A stretch of DNA of 64,000 nt from an uncultured Methanoregula sp. (GTDB taxonomy: Archaea; Halobacteriota; Methanomicrobia; Methanomicrobiales; Methanospirillaceae). The notes under the pieces are model-generated. The model did no database searches, had not been told where the DNA came from, and saw nothing but the letters and a program-made list of their open reading frames with translations. Of this stretch, positions 27,217 to 35,503 are shown piece after piece (position 1 is the first letter of the stretch; each line of letters opens with the position of its first letter). The DNA lies in contig NZ_OY781872.1 of assembly GCF_963677065.1 (NCBI RefSeq), positions 2,041,419 to 2,105,418 of the forward strand, in the 5' to 3' direction. A program made the position numbers and the translations under genes.

Positions 27217-27361
27217 GCTTATGACCGAATCCGTGAAGGTATATCGGAACCGGAATACATGGAAATGCATTTGCAGATCCAAATATTCGGGGACAGCGAC
27301 AGGATTGTCCCCCATATCCTTATAGTACGGGAATGACCAATTCCATACAAGGAGAGACATC

Positions 27362-27685
27362 TTGCCCGGACTCATCGCCTCATCCAAAAAGAAAAGCCCG
27401 GTCATCCGGAAGCTGGTTGCTGCAGCACCGGCTCTTCGTACACAGTTCGGGGTGAGCAGGATCGGGATCTTCGGGTCGTTTGCTCGAGGGGAAGAGACCC
27501 GGACAAGCGATGTTGATGTTGTCGTGGATTTTGCCCAGGGGCATGCCACGCTGAAAAATTTTGTCGGTCTCGCGGAACAACTCGAAGCCCTCTTCCAGCG
27601 CAAAGTCGATCTCATTACAAGCGAAGGGATCGACAAGTACATCCGCCCCCGGGTCGAGGCCGAGGTGATCTGGGTTGAAGGATGA
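27362..27685 (+). CDS. MNT-type nucleotidyltransferase (antitoxin of a HEPN/MNT pair)
   Basis: The 107-residue minimal nucleotidyltransferase starts at TTG after a GGAGAG site. It carries the catalytic pattern GSFARGEETRTSDVDVVVD, that is GSxxxG with a DxD pair. MNT antitoxins AMPylate or otherwise neutralise the HEPN ribonuclease encoded beside them. Here the downstream HEPN gene overlaps its stop but is frameshifted. The MNT frame is intact. Confidence 0.88.
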   Translation: MPGLIASSKKKSPVIRKLVAAAPALRTQFGVSRIGIFGSFARGEETRTSDVDVVVDFAQGHATLKNFVGLAEQLEALFQRKVDLITSEGIDKYIRPRVEAEVIWVEG

Positions 27686-28023
27686 GACGGTCTATCTCCG
27701 GCACATTCTCGATGAAATTGCATTCCTGGAAAAGATAGCGAAAGACCGGACCCTAAAAGGATCTTATCGAAGACGATTATTTCAGCCATGCCGTCCGGAG
27801 TGCGATAGAGATCATTGGTGAAGCCGCAAACAATGTCCCGCTCTTTATAAAATCCGAATACCCGGATGTTCCCTGGAAGGAGATGGCCGCCCTCCGCAAC
27901 CGGGTTATTCACGGCTATTTCCGAATCGATTATTCGATTGTCTGGAACGTGATTGTCCATGACCTTCCGGATGTTAAGCCAAAAATTGCGGCCATTCTGC
28001 AAAAAATTGACCAGAAATCCTGA
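27675..28023 (+). pseudogene. Frameshifted HEPN toxin gene (DUF86/HepT-like)
   Basis: A TTG at 27675 overlaps the MNT stop and begins KDETVYLRHILDEIAFLEKI, running to KDRTLKG. One base out of frame the family continues (DLIEDDYFSHAVRSAIEIIG) to the ribonuclease motif LRNRVIHGYF, an RX4H variant, and on to the stop at 28021. The total of 349 bases is one more than a multiple of three, so a single inserted base in the AAAAGG tract near 27757-27763 explains the break. The gene is either decayed or mis-sequenced there. Confidence 0.8.
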
Positions 28024-28068
28024 GTCCCCTCGCAACGTTATCCCGTCCCAGTTGATCACTATTTTCTC

Positions 28069-28113
28069 GTCCCGGGGAGCCCCCCCGGGCATGGCGGGTA
28101 GGTGGTATCTCCC
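28069..28113. repeat. CCGGGCATGGCGGG box, copy 2
   Basis: It is the second copy of the box at 26421-26460 (CCCGGGGAGC, C-run, CCGGGCATGGCGGG, TAGGTGG). It sits about 46 bases after the broken HEPN gene. Confidence 0.55.
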
Positions 28114-28152
28114 CTCCTGGCTGGGAGGGAGTCAAGGACCGGGCCCGTCGGC

Positions 28153-28404
28153 TTATTTGACTTCCCCCGGTGTTGAAATTATGCAAATACCGATACTCAT
28201 CTGACAAACAGGTGTACCGATAGGGATTTGCGTGGGATTGTTGTGTTGAGTAACCTCGTAATTTTTTGGCACAGGCATTGTTTTCTGCTGCTGAATCTCC
28301 ACGGTATACCAAGAGGCCGCCCCGGCAAAGGAACTTCCGGCAATCGATAAGCAGACCATGAACAGCACAAGCCGTGCAAGCGTTGATGAGGTGGATCCAG
28401 ACAT
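28153..28404 (-). CDS. Small exported protein, paralogue of the one at 37433
   Basis: The 83-residue protein has an N-terminal signal or anchor (STLARLVLFMVCLSIAGSSF) and two cysteines near the C-terminus. The gene at 37433-37681 has the same N-terminal pattern (LARLIIVMIFLALAGS) and a Cys-rich tail, so the two look like diverged copies. No function is recognised. It lies downstream of the broken HEPN gene, on the other strand. Confidence 0.6.
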   Translation of the reverse strand: MSGSTSSTLARLVLFMVCLSIAGSSFAGAASWYTVEIQQQKTMPVPKNYEVTQHNNPTQIPIGTPVCQMSIGICIISTPGEVK

Positions 28405-28994
28405 GAGAGACTCCGGCCCGGAAGGTATCTGTCCGGTTTTGATCTTCCATGGTATCCGGCACGGTATAAATCCTGGGAATTTTTACGGAAATTGCGGAAG
28501 TTTTACCGGGCAGCGGTCATTTGCTTCTGGATTGATGCAACCGCAGGCGTTCAACGGGGGTGTTCATTGCCCTGTGCTGGTGCGATATCCACGCGGATCT
28601 CCTCACTCTTTCTTTCCCCGGAACCACATCACATAAGGAAATCCGTGTCCGCTCCTGCCGATGCCCAGATCGAAGAGCGCCAGCCGGATTTTTCGCGAGA
28701 GGGACCGGGGCTTCGTGCTGGCAAGAATGGACTCCCGCGTGACCGGGCCGGACGGTGGGACGAATGCCCGAGGCATGTATGGACATAGCGTTTGTGAAAC
28801 CATAACATTTCGTGCATTAAGGGTTGATTCCATGACCGGTATGATTCTCGAACCCGACTTTCCAGCCACCCCCCCTACGGCCCGAATCCCAAAACAGCCC
28901 TTCTTTTTTTCCGCTACCCCCGCGACCCGGCCGGGACAAATGTTCGCAGTTAAAGTATCCGGAATATAAAAAAAATATACACAAGGGAAATCTC
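28405..28994. other. Intergenic region with repeat fragments
   Basis: This 590-base stretch has no convincing gene. It contains a CCAAAACAGCCCTTCTTTT box (28881-28910) shared with 26195-26220 and 36303-36330, and a GTGTCCGC...GAT stretch (about 28640-28690) resembling 14465-14525. A TATA-like AATATAAAAAAAATATAC (28964-28981) probably drives the next gene. Confidence 0.45.
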
Positions 28995-29435
28995 GTGGCA
29001 TTACCGGATACTGTTTCACTTATTGCCCCGTGCGGGATGAATTGCGGGATTTGCAATGCATACTTAAGAGCAAAGAAAAAATGTCCCGGTTGCCGGAAAG
29101 AGAGTGAGACAAAATCGAAATCCTGCGTAACCTGCAAAATAAAAAACTGCGAAGAACTCAGGAACAACAATCAGGAATTTTGTTTTTCCTGTGCACAATT
29201 CCCCTGTAAGAGAATAAAACATATCGATAAACGGTATCGGACAAAATACGCCATGAGTATGATTGAAAATCTTGAAAATATCAAAAATTCGGGCATACAC
29301 CAATTCATCAAAACTGAAAAGGCGCGATGGACCTGCTCTGCATGCGGAGGCATTATCAATGTGCATCATGGATGCTGCCATTCCTGCGGTGCAAAAAACG
29401 ATCTGAATCCTTCCCGGTCTTGTTGTGATTCATAA
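28995..29435 (+). CDS. DUF3795 Cys-rich protein
   Basis: The 146-residue protein, starting at GTG, has an N-terminal IAPCGMNCGICNAYL motif, then CPGCRK, CVTCKIKNC, FCFSCAQFPCKRIK, and a C-terminal zinc-ribbon-like C-x2-C...C-x2-C pair. These are the hallmarks of DUF3795 proteins, common in methanogens and thought to bind metal or Fe-S. The precise role is unknown. It appears monocistronic, with a TATA-like element about 20 bases upstream. Confidence 0.88.
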   Translation: MALPDTVSLIAPCGMNCGICNAYLRAKKKCPGCRKESETKSKSCVTCKIKNCEELRNNNQEFCFSCAQFPCKRIKHIDKRYRTKYAMSMIENLENIKNSGIHQFIKTEKARWTCSACGGIINVHHGCCHSCGAKNDLNPSRSCCDS

Positions 29436-29818
29436 AACCGCCGGATTTCCGGCACCCCGGTCCGATGCAGCAGCCCACAGTCATTGCCTGGCCGGGCCGA
29501 TTGCCGGAACCGGGATTTTTTGGAATTTGTGCACCCGTGGGAGATCCGCGTGGCCTGGGATTGATCCGTGATCCAACCAAAAACGAGAACCGATTAACAC
29601 GGTACAGCAGAGCCGAAAACGTAACCCTCGCACATCTACCGTTGCCCCGCTCTTCGCGATTGTGTTCTGCCAGGGTAAGAATTTCATGGGTAACGTGCTC
29701 ATCCACATAATCCACCCCGCAATTTGTGCAGATCGGATCCACTTCTTTTCGGGACAACCCCCGGTTATCCCCTGGTATTGATGTGGTACCTGAAAATAAA
29801 CGAGTCTCTGATATGGGT
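29436..29818. other. Intergenic region with a possible antitoxin remnant
   Basis: Between DUF3795 and the exported protein gene, the only structure I see is the frame-broken zinc-knuckle remnant at 29610-29757. Confidence 0.4.
29610..29757 (-). pseudogene. Possible remnant of a YgiT-type zinc-finger antitoxin
   Basis: A minus-strand frame reads KEVDPICTNCGVDYVDEHVT and on to LAEHNRE, then shifts by one base to SGATVDVRGLRFR. Together this resembles the second half of YgiT/MqsA-like antitoxins (a CxxCG knuckle, a helix, then VxVRxxxF). The N-terminal CxxC half is missing. The similarity is short and recalled from memory. Confidence 0.35.
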
Positions 29819-30631
29819 TTACATGTCCGGTTTTCTCCGGGAAATGATCAGAAGCGTTCCGATTATCGCACCGAGGCAGATGACCGTTGTAAATCCGGGT
29901 GCGGGTTTTGTTGTTGGTTCCAATACGAAATCAGCAGTATTGAGATTCTGGTTGAAGGTCATCTCTTTGGTAACATTTGCATACCCGTTCTTTTCCACAC
30001 TGATCTTCTGGCTGAATCCATGTGCGTTATTGATACGATACGAGCCATCGGCTTCTGATTGCACGGCAACTGTTTTTGTATCATACGTCATGAAAAACTC
30101 CGTGCGGATCGTAGCCCCATCCACAGGGTGCCCATCAGGAGTTGTAATCTTCCCGGAGATGGTTATTCGTAGAGGCAGGTCCGGCATCCCGGTTTCGACT
30201 CTGATATTCCGTGTCCGGAAAACACGGTTCCCGGCAATATCAGTAACGGTGACAACAATTCTTTCCGATCCTTTTGCTACAATGATATCACAACCAAACG
30301 GGGATCGATTACCACAGCTGGTCGATCCCTCGCTGGAACTGACAATTACTGATTGTAATGGTATCGGGCTGTTCACCTCACCAGCCACCCAGATATGGTG
30401 TGGTACGACATCCGATAGGATGTACTCATTCTCCTGGGGAGTAATGATGTAGAGAGTCAAAGCGGAATCATTGGTCGGGAACGTCGAGTTGACTCCCTCG
30501 GGTAGTGCGCTGATTCCGGGGATTATCAGCATTAATGTGATAAGAACCAGAAGTTGGCACCGGAACTCTCTTGAAAAAAATAAAAAATTATGGGGAACTG
30601 TCAAATGGATCAAGTGTTCCGTCATTGTCAT
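29819..30631 (-). CDS. Exported protein with carboxypeptidase-like beta domain and C-terminal anchor
   Basis: The 270-residue protein has an N-terminal signal (LLVLITLMLIIPGISALPEG) and a middle domain with an Ig-like repeat pattern (IIVAKGSERIVVTVTDIAGN). A carboxypeptidase regulatory-like domain follows (ITISGKITTPDGHPVDGATI ... SYRINNAHGF), then a C-terminal helix before RRKPDM. It is a surface protein anchored at its C-terminus, and no enzymatic motif is visible. Its start overlaps the end of the upstream metalloprotease fragment, so they may be cotranscribed. Confidence 0.75.
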   Translation of the reverse strand: MTMTEHLIHLTVPHNFLFFSREFRCQLLVLITLMLIIPGISALPEGVNSTFPTNDSALTLYIITPQENEYILSDVVPHHIWVAGEVNSPIPLQSVIVSSSEGSTSCGNRSPFGCDIIVAKGSERIVVTVTDIAGNRVFRTRNIRVETGMPDLPLRITISGKITTPDGHPVDGATIRTEFFMTYDTKTVAVQSEADGSYRINNAHGFSQKISVEKNGYANVTKEMTFNQNLNTADFVLEPTTKPAPGFTTVICLGAIIGTLLIISRRKPDM

Positions 30632-31028
30632 GATCTCCCCATCCAATGAATCGTTTTGTTGACAGGCTTATCACGGTTTCGCCCGGATCCCGCATCACGC
30701 TGGTTGTCGAACCTGAACCACAGGACAGATGGCTGGTGTTTACGTAGAACTGCTGCATCGGATCAACTGCAAGAATACTTACTGCATTGCATGAGCTTGA
30801 TCCTGCATATTCATCCAGTGCCCCGTAAAGGTGCAGAGCCTCATGTTCATAGTGGTATTGTGTTGCGAAGTGCACTGCGCTGTCTGATCCCCGCCACCAG
30901 TATGCTATCGCTGCTTTGTCAGCATATCCCTGATCGGGACCTACTGTATATGAACGATTTACATCATGCGTGGCGAACATCAGCATTACCGAATCTGCAC
31001 CCTGATAACTCTTGAGAGCCCGGGCCAT
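30588..31028 (-). CDS. Zinc metalloprotease domain, probably N-terminally truncated
   Basis: The 146-residue frame contains HYEHEALHLYGALDEY, an HExxH zincin motif with the following L-DEY element seen in M64-like peptidases, plus a possible Met-turn (SVMRDP) and an acidic DHDNDGTLDPFD tail. The sequence stays coherent upstream (GLDVPDDATRFPWIYKNGSS) to an in-frame stop at 31134-31136, but no start codon exists there before the ATG at 31028. The N-terminal part and signal peptide seem lost. The 3' end overlaps the next gene. The family assignment rests on the motif spacing. Confidence 0.6.
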   Translation of the reverse strand: MARALKSYQGADSVMLMFATHDVNRSYTVGPDQGYADKAAIAYWWRGSDSAVHFATQYHYEHEALHLYGALDEYAGSSSCNAVSILAVDPMQQFYVNTSHLSCGSGSTTSVMRDPGETVISLSTKRFIGWGDHDNDGTLDPFDSSP

Positions 31029-31128
31029 ATCATCGGTGTTCCTGCTGTCGCTGCTCCCGTTCTTATATATCCAGGGGAAGCGGGTTGCATCATCGGGGAC
31101 ATCCAGACCAGCTTTTGTTATACCCGGT

Positions 31129-31725
31129 CTACTTCACGATCACGGTAAGATTGAACCGGGGGGCTCCCGGAGGGTTTTCATTGGGAAATATGGATAACTT
31201 TCCGTTTAGTACTGATGTCCCGGGGCTGACTGCCCGATACCTTGCTCGATAATAATCGGTTACATTCCAGAAATCGCCACCGTTTGAATAGGTGCCGGCA
31301 TTTACCAGCTCGATCCCGCACCCGGAGACGGGGACGGTCCAGCGCATGGCAAGTCCCGGAGCAAACCTGAGGTTGATCTCGACAATATCCCCCTTCCCGA
31401 GCACAATAGTCCTGCCGGATGCGCTCTCGTTCAGGGAGTACCGAATTCCGGGCATCGGGTCCTGGATAGGGATGGACGTATCGACCGGAATATTTATCCG
31501 GCTTTCAGAGCTGCATTCAGATCCGGGCTTCTGCATTGAACCCGATGGGGATTCGGCAGGCGATGCCGGATGGGTTGTGGTCGTGGTAGGCGAAGATTGT
31601 ATAGCAGTCGTTGTATCCGATGTCTGTGATGAGGTAGTGTCAGTTATACAACCCCCGGCACTTACCAGGATAACCAGGCAAACCAGAACCGCGAGATAGT
31701 AAGCGTTCATTTTTAATTTTTGCAT
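31129..31725 (-). CDS. Lipoprotein with a chagasin-like domain
   Basis: The 198-residue protein has a signal and lipobox (AVLVCLVILVSAGGC), a Thr/Ser/Pro-rich linker of about 45 residues, and a C-terminal domain. That domain has GDIVEINLRFAPGLAMRWTV and YRARYRAVSPGTSVLNGKL, resembling chagasin-type cysteine-protease inhibitors, although the usual NPTTGYxW loop is altered. It precedes the metalloprotease fragment on the same strand, so an inhibitor/protease pairing is conceivable. An AAGGAG site precedes the ATG. Confidence 0.65.
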   Translation of the reverse strand: MQKLKMNAYYLAVLVCLVILVSAGGCITDTTSSQTSDTTTAIQSSPTTTTTHPASPAESPSGSMQKPGSECSSESRINIPVDTSIPIQDPMPGIRYSLNESASGRTIVLGKGDIVEINLRFAPGLAMRWTVPVSGCGIELVNAGTYSNGGDFWNVTDYYRARYRAVSPGTSVLNGKLSIFPNENPPGAPRFNLTVIVK

Positions 31726-31848
31726 CGAATTCCACGCTCCTTCATTCCTGTCTCAAAATATCCTTTTAACAATTCATTTTCACAAATCTTTGTTCATTCA
31801 TTGTTGAGCATAATGGTTGCCTTATGCAATCAGTAAAAAAAATGAGAG

Positions 31849-33213
31849 TCAAGTCCATGCCGATGACATGTACGAACTTGTACCGTATTCATTGGAATTA
31901 CTGCCTCCGACAAACCAGTAGATATTCGTGAAAATCTCATCAGTCACAGCCTGATTATACTCCCAGGCATCTGCGGGTTTTCTCCAGGAATTCAGGGTTG
32001 CATCATGGGTCCACTGATCAATAACCGGGGTTGTTGACGCAGAGAAACTGTCTGTGATCAGACTTGAGACTTGTCTGAATTCAGATGATCCACCGAATCT
32101 GGTAAATGAGGTGCTCGGGTTATCCTGATCGTCATATATATAATTCGAGGTGAAAGTCAGGTTGTTCATAAATTCAAATGCAATGTAGTACTTCCCGTTT
32201 GAGATCTGGACATGGTACCCGAATGCCCGAGGAAATGTTGCCGGATCCAATGCCATAATGCCGGGACCTTTACTCTCATAACGGTTATCCTCCAGCGGGG
32301 TCGGTGCACTGGCGTGATTGTCATAGATCGCCGGGAATAAACTTATCCTCGATTCAGGCCAGTATGAATAATGATCATAGTTAACAATTATTTCAATAGC
32401 ATCCTGCTCGTAATTCAGATAATATTCCCTTTCCTGAGGTGCGTAATATCTGTCATTGTTGCCGGAGACAGACCAGGAATCCGGTGTAATCTGTCCGATA
32501 CAATAATCCAGCGTATCTGCATATGTCCGGTTGAAAAATATCCACTTGTTATGTGACGTGTTGGCACCCTGAGATGTCCTCATCGGTGTTATTATTCGCG
32601 ATGCAAGCGGATTTGACACAACTGGTTTCTTTTTTACCGTTACCGATACATTTGTTTTTTCTGCCAGAACGGTATCCTTGCTGGGAGTAATTGTCACAGC
32701 ATTACCGTCCGGATGAACGTTCGAATCGAGTTCTGCGAGATTTTTATAATATCTGCTGAAGTACGAAGCCGGAAGCGATATCACGCCATCCCTGGATGTG
32801 GCAAGGAACCGGTCGTACATCGATCTTGGCATCCGTACCAGGACAACAACATCGTTGGGGTTGATGCCGTTTTCCACAAACCTGTTCTGTGAAGTTCTTG
32901 ATTCCGTGAATTGTGAGTTCGCGTTCAGAGAGAACGCCGGAATCGTGATTATTCCTGCTTGTTTGACCTGATTGAATGAATCAAGGGTTTTTTCTGAAAA
33001 AACAATGTTAATCATTTCCGATTCTGGCAAAGGTGTTACCGGTTTTGCATCCTTAAAATACTCCGGAGGGAGATAATGCTCGGGTGCCGCATATTTCCAC
33101 GTACTATTGGTCTGTCCGATTGCATTCCGTTCAGTTGCACTTACGAATGGTACCATCGTCATTGCCGCCAGCAGCAGTGCCAGCAGGACGATGCTCATTT
33201 TTGATAGACTCAT
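31849..33213 (-). CDS. Large exported protein of unknown function
   Basis: The 454-residue protein starts at the ATG at 33213 behind an AAAGGAGGAG site. A signal peptide (SIVLLALLLAAMTMVPFVSA) is followed by a region rich in aromatic residues, Asn and Ser, with features of a beta-rich secreted domain (NKWIFFNRTYADTLDYC ... YYIAFEFMNNL). No cysteine pairs, enzymatic motif or C-terminal anchor are recognised. The open frame extends to 33264, but the extra residues lie before the signal sequence. Confidence 0.7.
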   Translation of the reverse strand: MSLSKMSIVLLALLLAAMTMVPFVSATERNAIGQTNSTWKYAAPEHYLPPEYFKDAKPVTPLPESEMINIVFSEKTLDSFNQVKQAGIITIPAFSLNANSQFTESRTSQNRFVENGINPNDVVVLVRMPRSMYDRFLATSRDGVISLPASYFSRYYKNLAELDSNVHPDGNAVTITPSKDTVLAEKTNVSVTVKKKPVVSNPLASRIITPMRTSQGANTSHNKWIFFNRTYADTLDYCIGQITPDSWSVSGNNDRYYAPQEREYYLNYEQDAIEIIVNYDHYSYWPESRISLFPAIYDNHASAPTPLEDNRYESKGPGIMALDPATFPRAFGYHVQISNGKYYIAFEFMNNLTFTSNYIYDDQDNPSTSFTRFGGSSEFRQVSSLITDSFSASTTPVIDQWTHDATLNSWRKPADAWEYNQAVTDEIFTNIYWFVGGSNSNEYGTSSYMSSAWT

Positions 33214-33601
33214 TTTTTCTCCTCCTTTTTTCCATTCGCTTCGCTCGATGGCATGGGAAAACATTCATAGGATCGGAAGATAACATTCTCATGCCTACGG
33301 GCGGGAACGGGTTCAACACAAAGTTCGACGCTTGGTGAACCTGTCCTTTTCTTCTTAGGACAACCTCTGGTTATCCTCGGTGAGCACTTTGAGGTTTTGA
33401 TATATACCTTTTCTGACCCAGTAGCTTACTCTTTTTCGAGGGTTCCGCTATTCCCTCCGTTGCGGGGTAATTTTCAGAATTATGGGCAGTTCTTCAAATT
33501 TCCGGTCCCCCCGCATTCCCTCTCATATTATGGTGAGGGCTATACCCGGTTTAAAAAAGTTGACGGGAGGGGGGTACCCCTCCCGCGACCTCATCTCCCC
33601 C
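33214..33601. other. Intergenic region with degenerate repeat
   Basis: Its 3' part (about 33531-33580) is a decayed C/G-rich repeat with ATACCCGGTTTAAAAAAG and GGAGGGGGGTACCCCTCC. A more diverged GCGGGGTAATTTTCAGAATT (33462-33481) may be a second trace. The rest shows nothing recognised. Confidence 0.5.
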
Positions 33602-33850
33602 ATGCCCAGATACGCCCTATACGGGCTCCGTTTCCCCTCCGGTGATTTCCGGCTCTCTGTTGTGGACAGCAAATCGGGCCCGGATTTGTTTCGTGTGGAG
33701 AATTCGCAAGGATATTGCCCGGATTGCCTGAAATCGGCTGAAATGCACCTCATACAATGGCCCTTAATGGTGGTCCGGCAGGGGGTCTTCCGGGACCTGG
33801 GGTCTGTCAATCCGGGAGGAGAATCACGAACAGACCGCGAATATGAAGGT
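33565..33850 (+). repeat. Long direct repeat DR1, copy 2
   Basis: It is the second copy of the 280-base repeat found at 14843-15125, in the same orientation, from GGGGGGTACCCCTCC to CGCGAATATGAAGGT. Confidence 0.75.
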
Positions 33851-33919
33851 TTTTTTGTCCGGGGATCCCATCAGGGTCCCCTGTCCCACCCCCCGGATTT
33901 GCCTCACGGAGCAATCTGA
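33602..33919 (+). CDS. Small CxxC protein of repeat DR1, copy 2
   Basis: The 105-residue ORF begins MPRYALYGLRFPSGDF and shares the CPDC motif and the core of copy 1 (14877-15092), with a longer C-terminal tail (about 35 residues) that is not shared. Retention of the frame across both copies supports, but does not prove, that the peptide is made. Confidence 0.45.
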   Translation: MPRYALYGLRFPSGDFRLSVVDSKSGPDLFRVENSQGYCPDCLKSAEMHLIQWPLMVVRQGVFRDLGSVNPGGESRTDREYEGFFVRGSHQGPLSHPPDLPHGAI

Positions 33920-34026
33920 CCCGGTATTTTTCCCTGGACAACTGCGGATTGCTGCATTGAATATCCAGCCCGGAAAAAAATTGCAAAAAAATGTCAGAAA
34001 ATTATGGTAAAAAAGTGGTACGGGCC

Positions 34027-34176
34027 TCACGGGGAAGGCACTTTTTTCTTCCTATCCATGATGCTTTTGATAATTTTATCCGGGTCTGTCTCCAGGATTT
34101 TTTTCCGGTCCTTTGTCCAGTCCCCGCTCCCGGTCTCATAGATCTGGAGGAACCGGATTGCATCATCGGGGCTCAT
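34027..34176 (-). CDS. Third small gene of the hicBA operon
   Basis: The 49-residue frame starts at the ATG at 34176, which overlaps the hicA stop as ATGA (34173-34176). The sequence MSPDDAIRFLQIYETGSGDW continues with a Lys/Asp-rich helix (TKDRKKILETDPDKIIKSIM) and ends KKKVPSP. It looks like a folded small protein, not a random frame: no low complexity, and a sensible helix pattern. It is too short for normal gene calling. Such small proteins may occur in other methanogen genomes, but the role is unknown. Confidence 0.6.
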   Translation of the reverse strand: MSPDDAIRFLQIYETGSGDWTKDRKKILETDPDKIIKSIMDRKKKVPSP

Positions 34177-34394
34177 AGCAATTCCAGGAATTTTTCGACC
34201 GTAAGATCCGCATCCTTAATGATGATCCTCAATGTCCCCCGGGCAATTTCCGGGTGGTTCGGAATCGTCAGTGGTCTCCGGACCGGATGCCTGAGGTGGA
34301 TATGACTTCCTTTCTGATCATTGATTGAATACCCCAGTTTGCAAAGAGCTTTTACGACTTCCTTTCCGGAGATGATGGGGAGTTTATCCGTCAT
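34173..34394 (-). CDS. hicA: HicA-type mRNA interferase toxin
   Basis: The 73-residue protein is of the YcfA/HicA family: ISGKEVVKALCKLGYSINDQ, then the catalytic KGSHIHLRHP with its histidine, and a C-terminal LTVEKFLELL. HicA toxins bind double-stranded RNA and cleave mRNA. Its ATG overlaps the hicB stop (ATGA, 34391-34394). Unlike the other toxins nearby, this one is intact. Confidence 0.92.
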   Translation of the reverse strand: MTDKLPIISGKEVVKALCKLGYSINDQKGSHIHLRHPVRRPLTIPNHPEIARGTLRIIIKDADLTVEKFLELL

Positions 34395-34609
34395 ATGTCA
34401 ACGGCCACGAAGGTCTCTTTGATGCCCGGGCGGTGATAGAGGGGAATGCCATCCCGGGCGAGAGCGGAAAGATGCAATTCAATGGCTTCGGCTATATTTT
34501 TCTTTGCTTCCTCCTCGGTCTTTCCCTGAGAGACACAACCCGGAAGTGCCGGTACGGTGACAACATACCAGCCATCCTCGTCCTGCTCAATCGCGATTTT
34601 GAAATCCAT
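34391..34609 (-). CDS. hicB: HicB-type antitoxin
   Basis: The 72-residue partial-RNase-H-fold protein (IEQDEDGWYVVTVPALPGCV, then GKTEEEAKKNIAEAIELHL) matches the N-terminal HicB domain. It lacks the DNA-binding tail of longer HicB proteins. It lies directly upstream of and is coupled to hicA. A TATA-like ATATTATATTC lies just ahead (34630-34643 on the plus strand). Confidence 0.92.
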   Translation of the reverse strand: MDFKIAIEQDEDGWYVVTVPALPGCVSQGKTEEEAKKNIAEAIELHLSALARDGIPLYHRPGIKETFVAVDI

Positions 34610-34765
34610 ATCTGCCCCCGATTGTATACAGATATTATATTCCGGTATTTAAGAGGGTTTATGGCGACTCCTCATAATCTCTCTTGTTGTCGCTAAGAAC
34701 CTCAACGTACCCGAATAACCGGTCGGGATCAATCTTAACCTGATGGAAACCGCAACCGTTGGCAA

Positions 34766-35284
34766 TCAGGGTGCCGGATCGTTAGCAGCATCCGGAATGA
34801 CAATCCCTGCACGGAAAAATTTGCAGGGAACCATGGTTATGTTGAATGCCCTTCCCGTTGCAGCGATGTGGCTGTATATATGGCTTGCATCCGACTGGTT
34901 GACCCGCTCATCCGGATTCAGCAGGATAACGATTGAACCCTCGTTGTTGTCCTTCCCATACCCGACAATCAACCCCTGCGGGTAAAACCATGGGCTGATA
35001 TCTGCTTTGGATGCGTTGATGAATGCATCCATGAGGGCAGGGTTATCAAGAAAAACCGTCCGATCCGGATTACCCGTGTCCAGGCCGAATGATGCAAAGA
35101 CCGGCTCTTCAGGAACGGATGATGGTTTCAGGGATGGCTGGAATGGGGTTGGCGACTCATAAGGCAGCGACGTATTTACCGCAATTGTCCGAACCTCATT
35201 TTGTCTCATGGTACCAGGAAAGAAAATACAAAAACCGATAATTACTCCCACAATTATTATCCCGGCTATTACGTTTTGGTTCAT
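34766..35284 (-). CDS. Small membrane-anchored protein of unknown function
   Basis: The 172-residue protein starts at the ATG at 35284 behind an AGGTGAAG site. An N-terminal hydrophobic anchor (NVIAGIIIVGVIIGFCIFF) is followed by a Pro/Ser-rich linker and a soluble domain with a single cysteine (FNITMVPCKFFRAGIVIPDA). No family is recognised. The start region abuts a decayed DUF2283 gene. Confidence 0.65.
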   Translation of the reverse strand: MNQNVIAGIIIVGVIIGFCIFFPGTMRQNEVRTIAVNTSLPYESPTPFQPSLKPSSVPEEPVFASFGLDTGNPDRTVFLDNPALMDAFINASKADISPWFYPQGLIVGYGKDNNEGSIVILLNPDERVNQSDASHIYSHIAATGRAFNITMVPCKFFRAGIVIPDAANDPAP

Positions 35285-35300
35285 TTTTTCTTCACCTTTT

Positions 35301-35453
35301 TTAAAAAACCCGCAGGATCCCGATTCCCACGAGAATGTTGTTCTCGTCATAACCGGGAATGACTCATGGCTTTACTTCTTCCGAGTCGCAGATACGGGTA
35401 TCGGAAAGCCGCATATAGAGTGCGTCTGCTTCTTTATCAACGGTAATTTTCAT
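35301..35453 (-). pseudogene. Decayed DUF2283 gene
   Basis: The frame starts MKITVDKEADALYMRLSD as in the intact DUF2283 gene at 16316-16516. It then meets a stop codon after EEVKP, and continues VIPGYDENNILVGIGILRVF to an early end. The frame is otherwise preserved, so this is a copy with one nonsense mutation and a lost C-terminus. Confidence 0.8.
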
Positions 35454-35503
35454 GGCTGGATTCTCCTAATCAGAGAAACCCGTGAAATGCGATGCTGCGG
35501 GAT

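Noticed and set aside
28603..29019. Minus-strand 138-codon frame between the small exported protein and DUF3795
   Set aside because: It overlaps the DUF3795 promoter and start, with no recognisable sequence or start signal.
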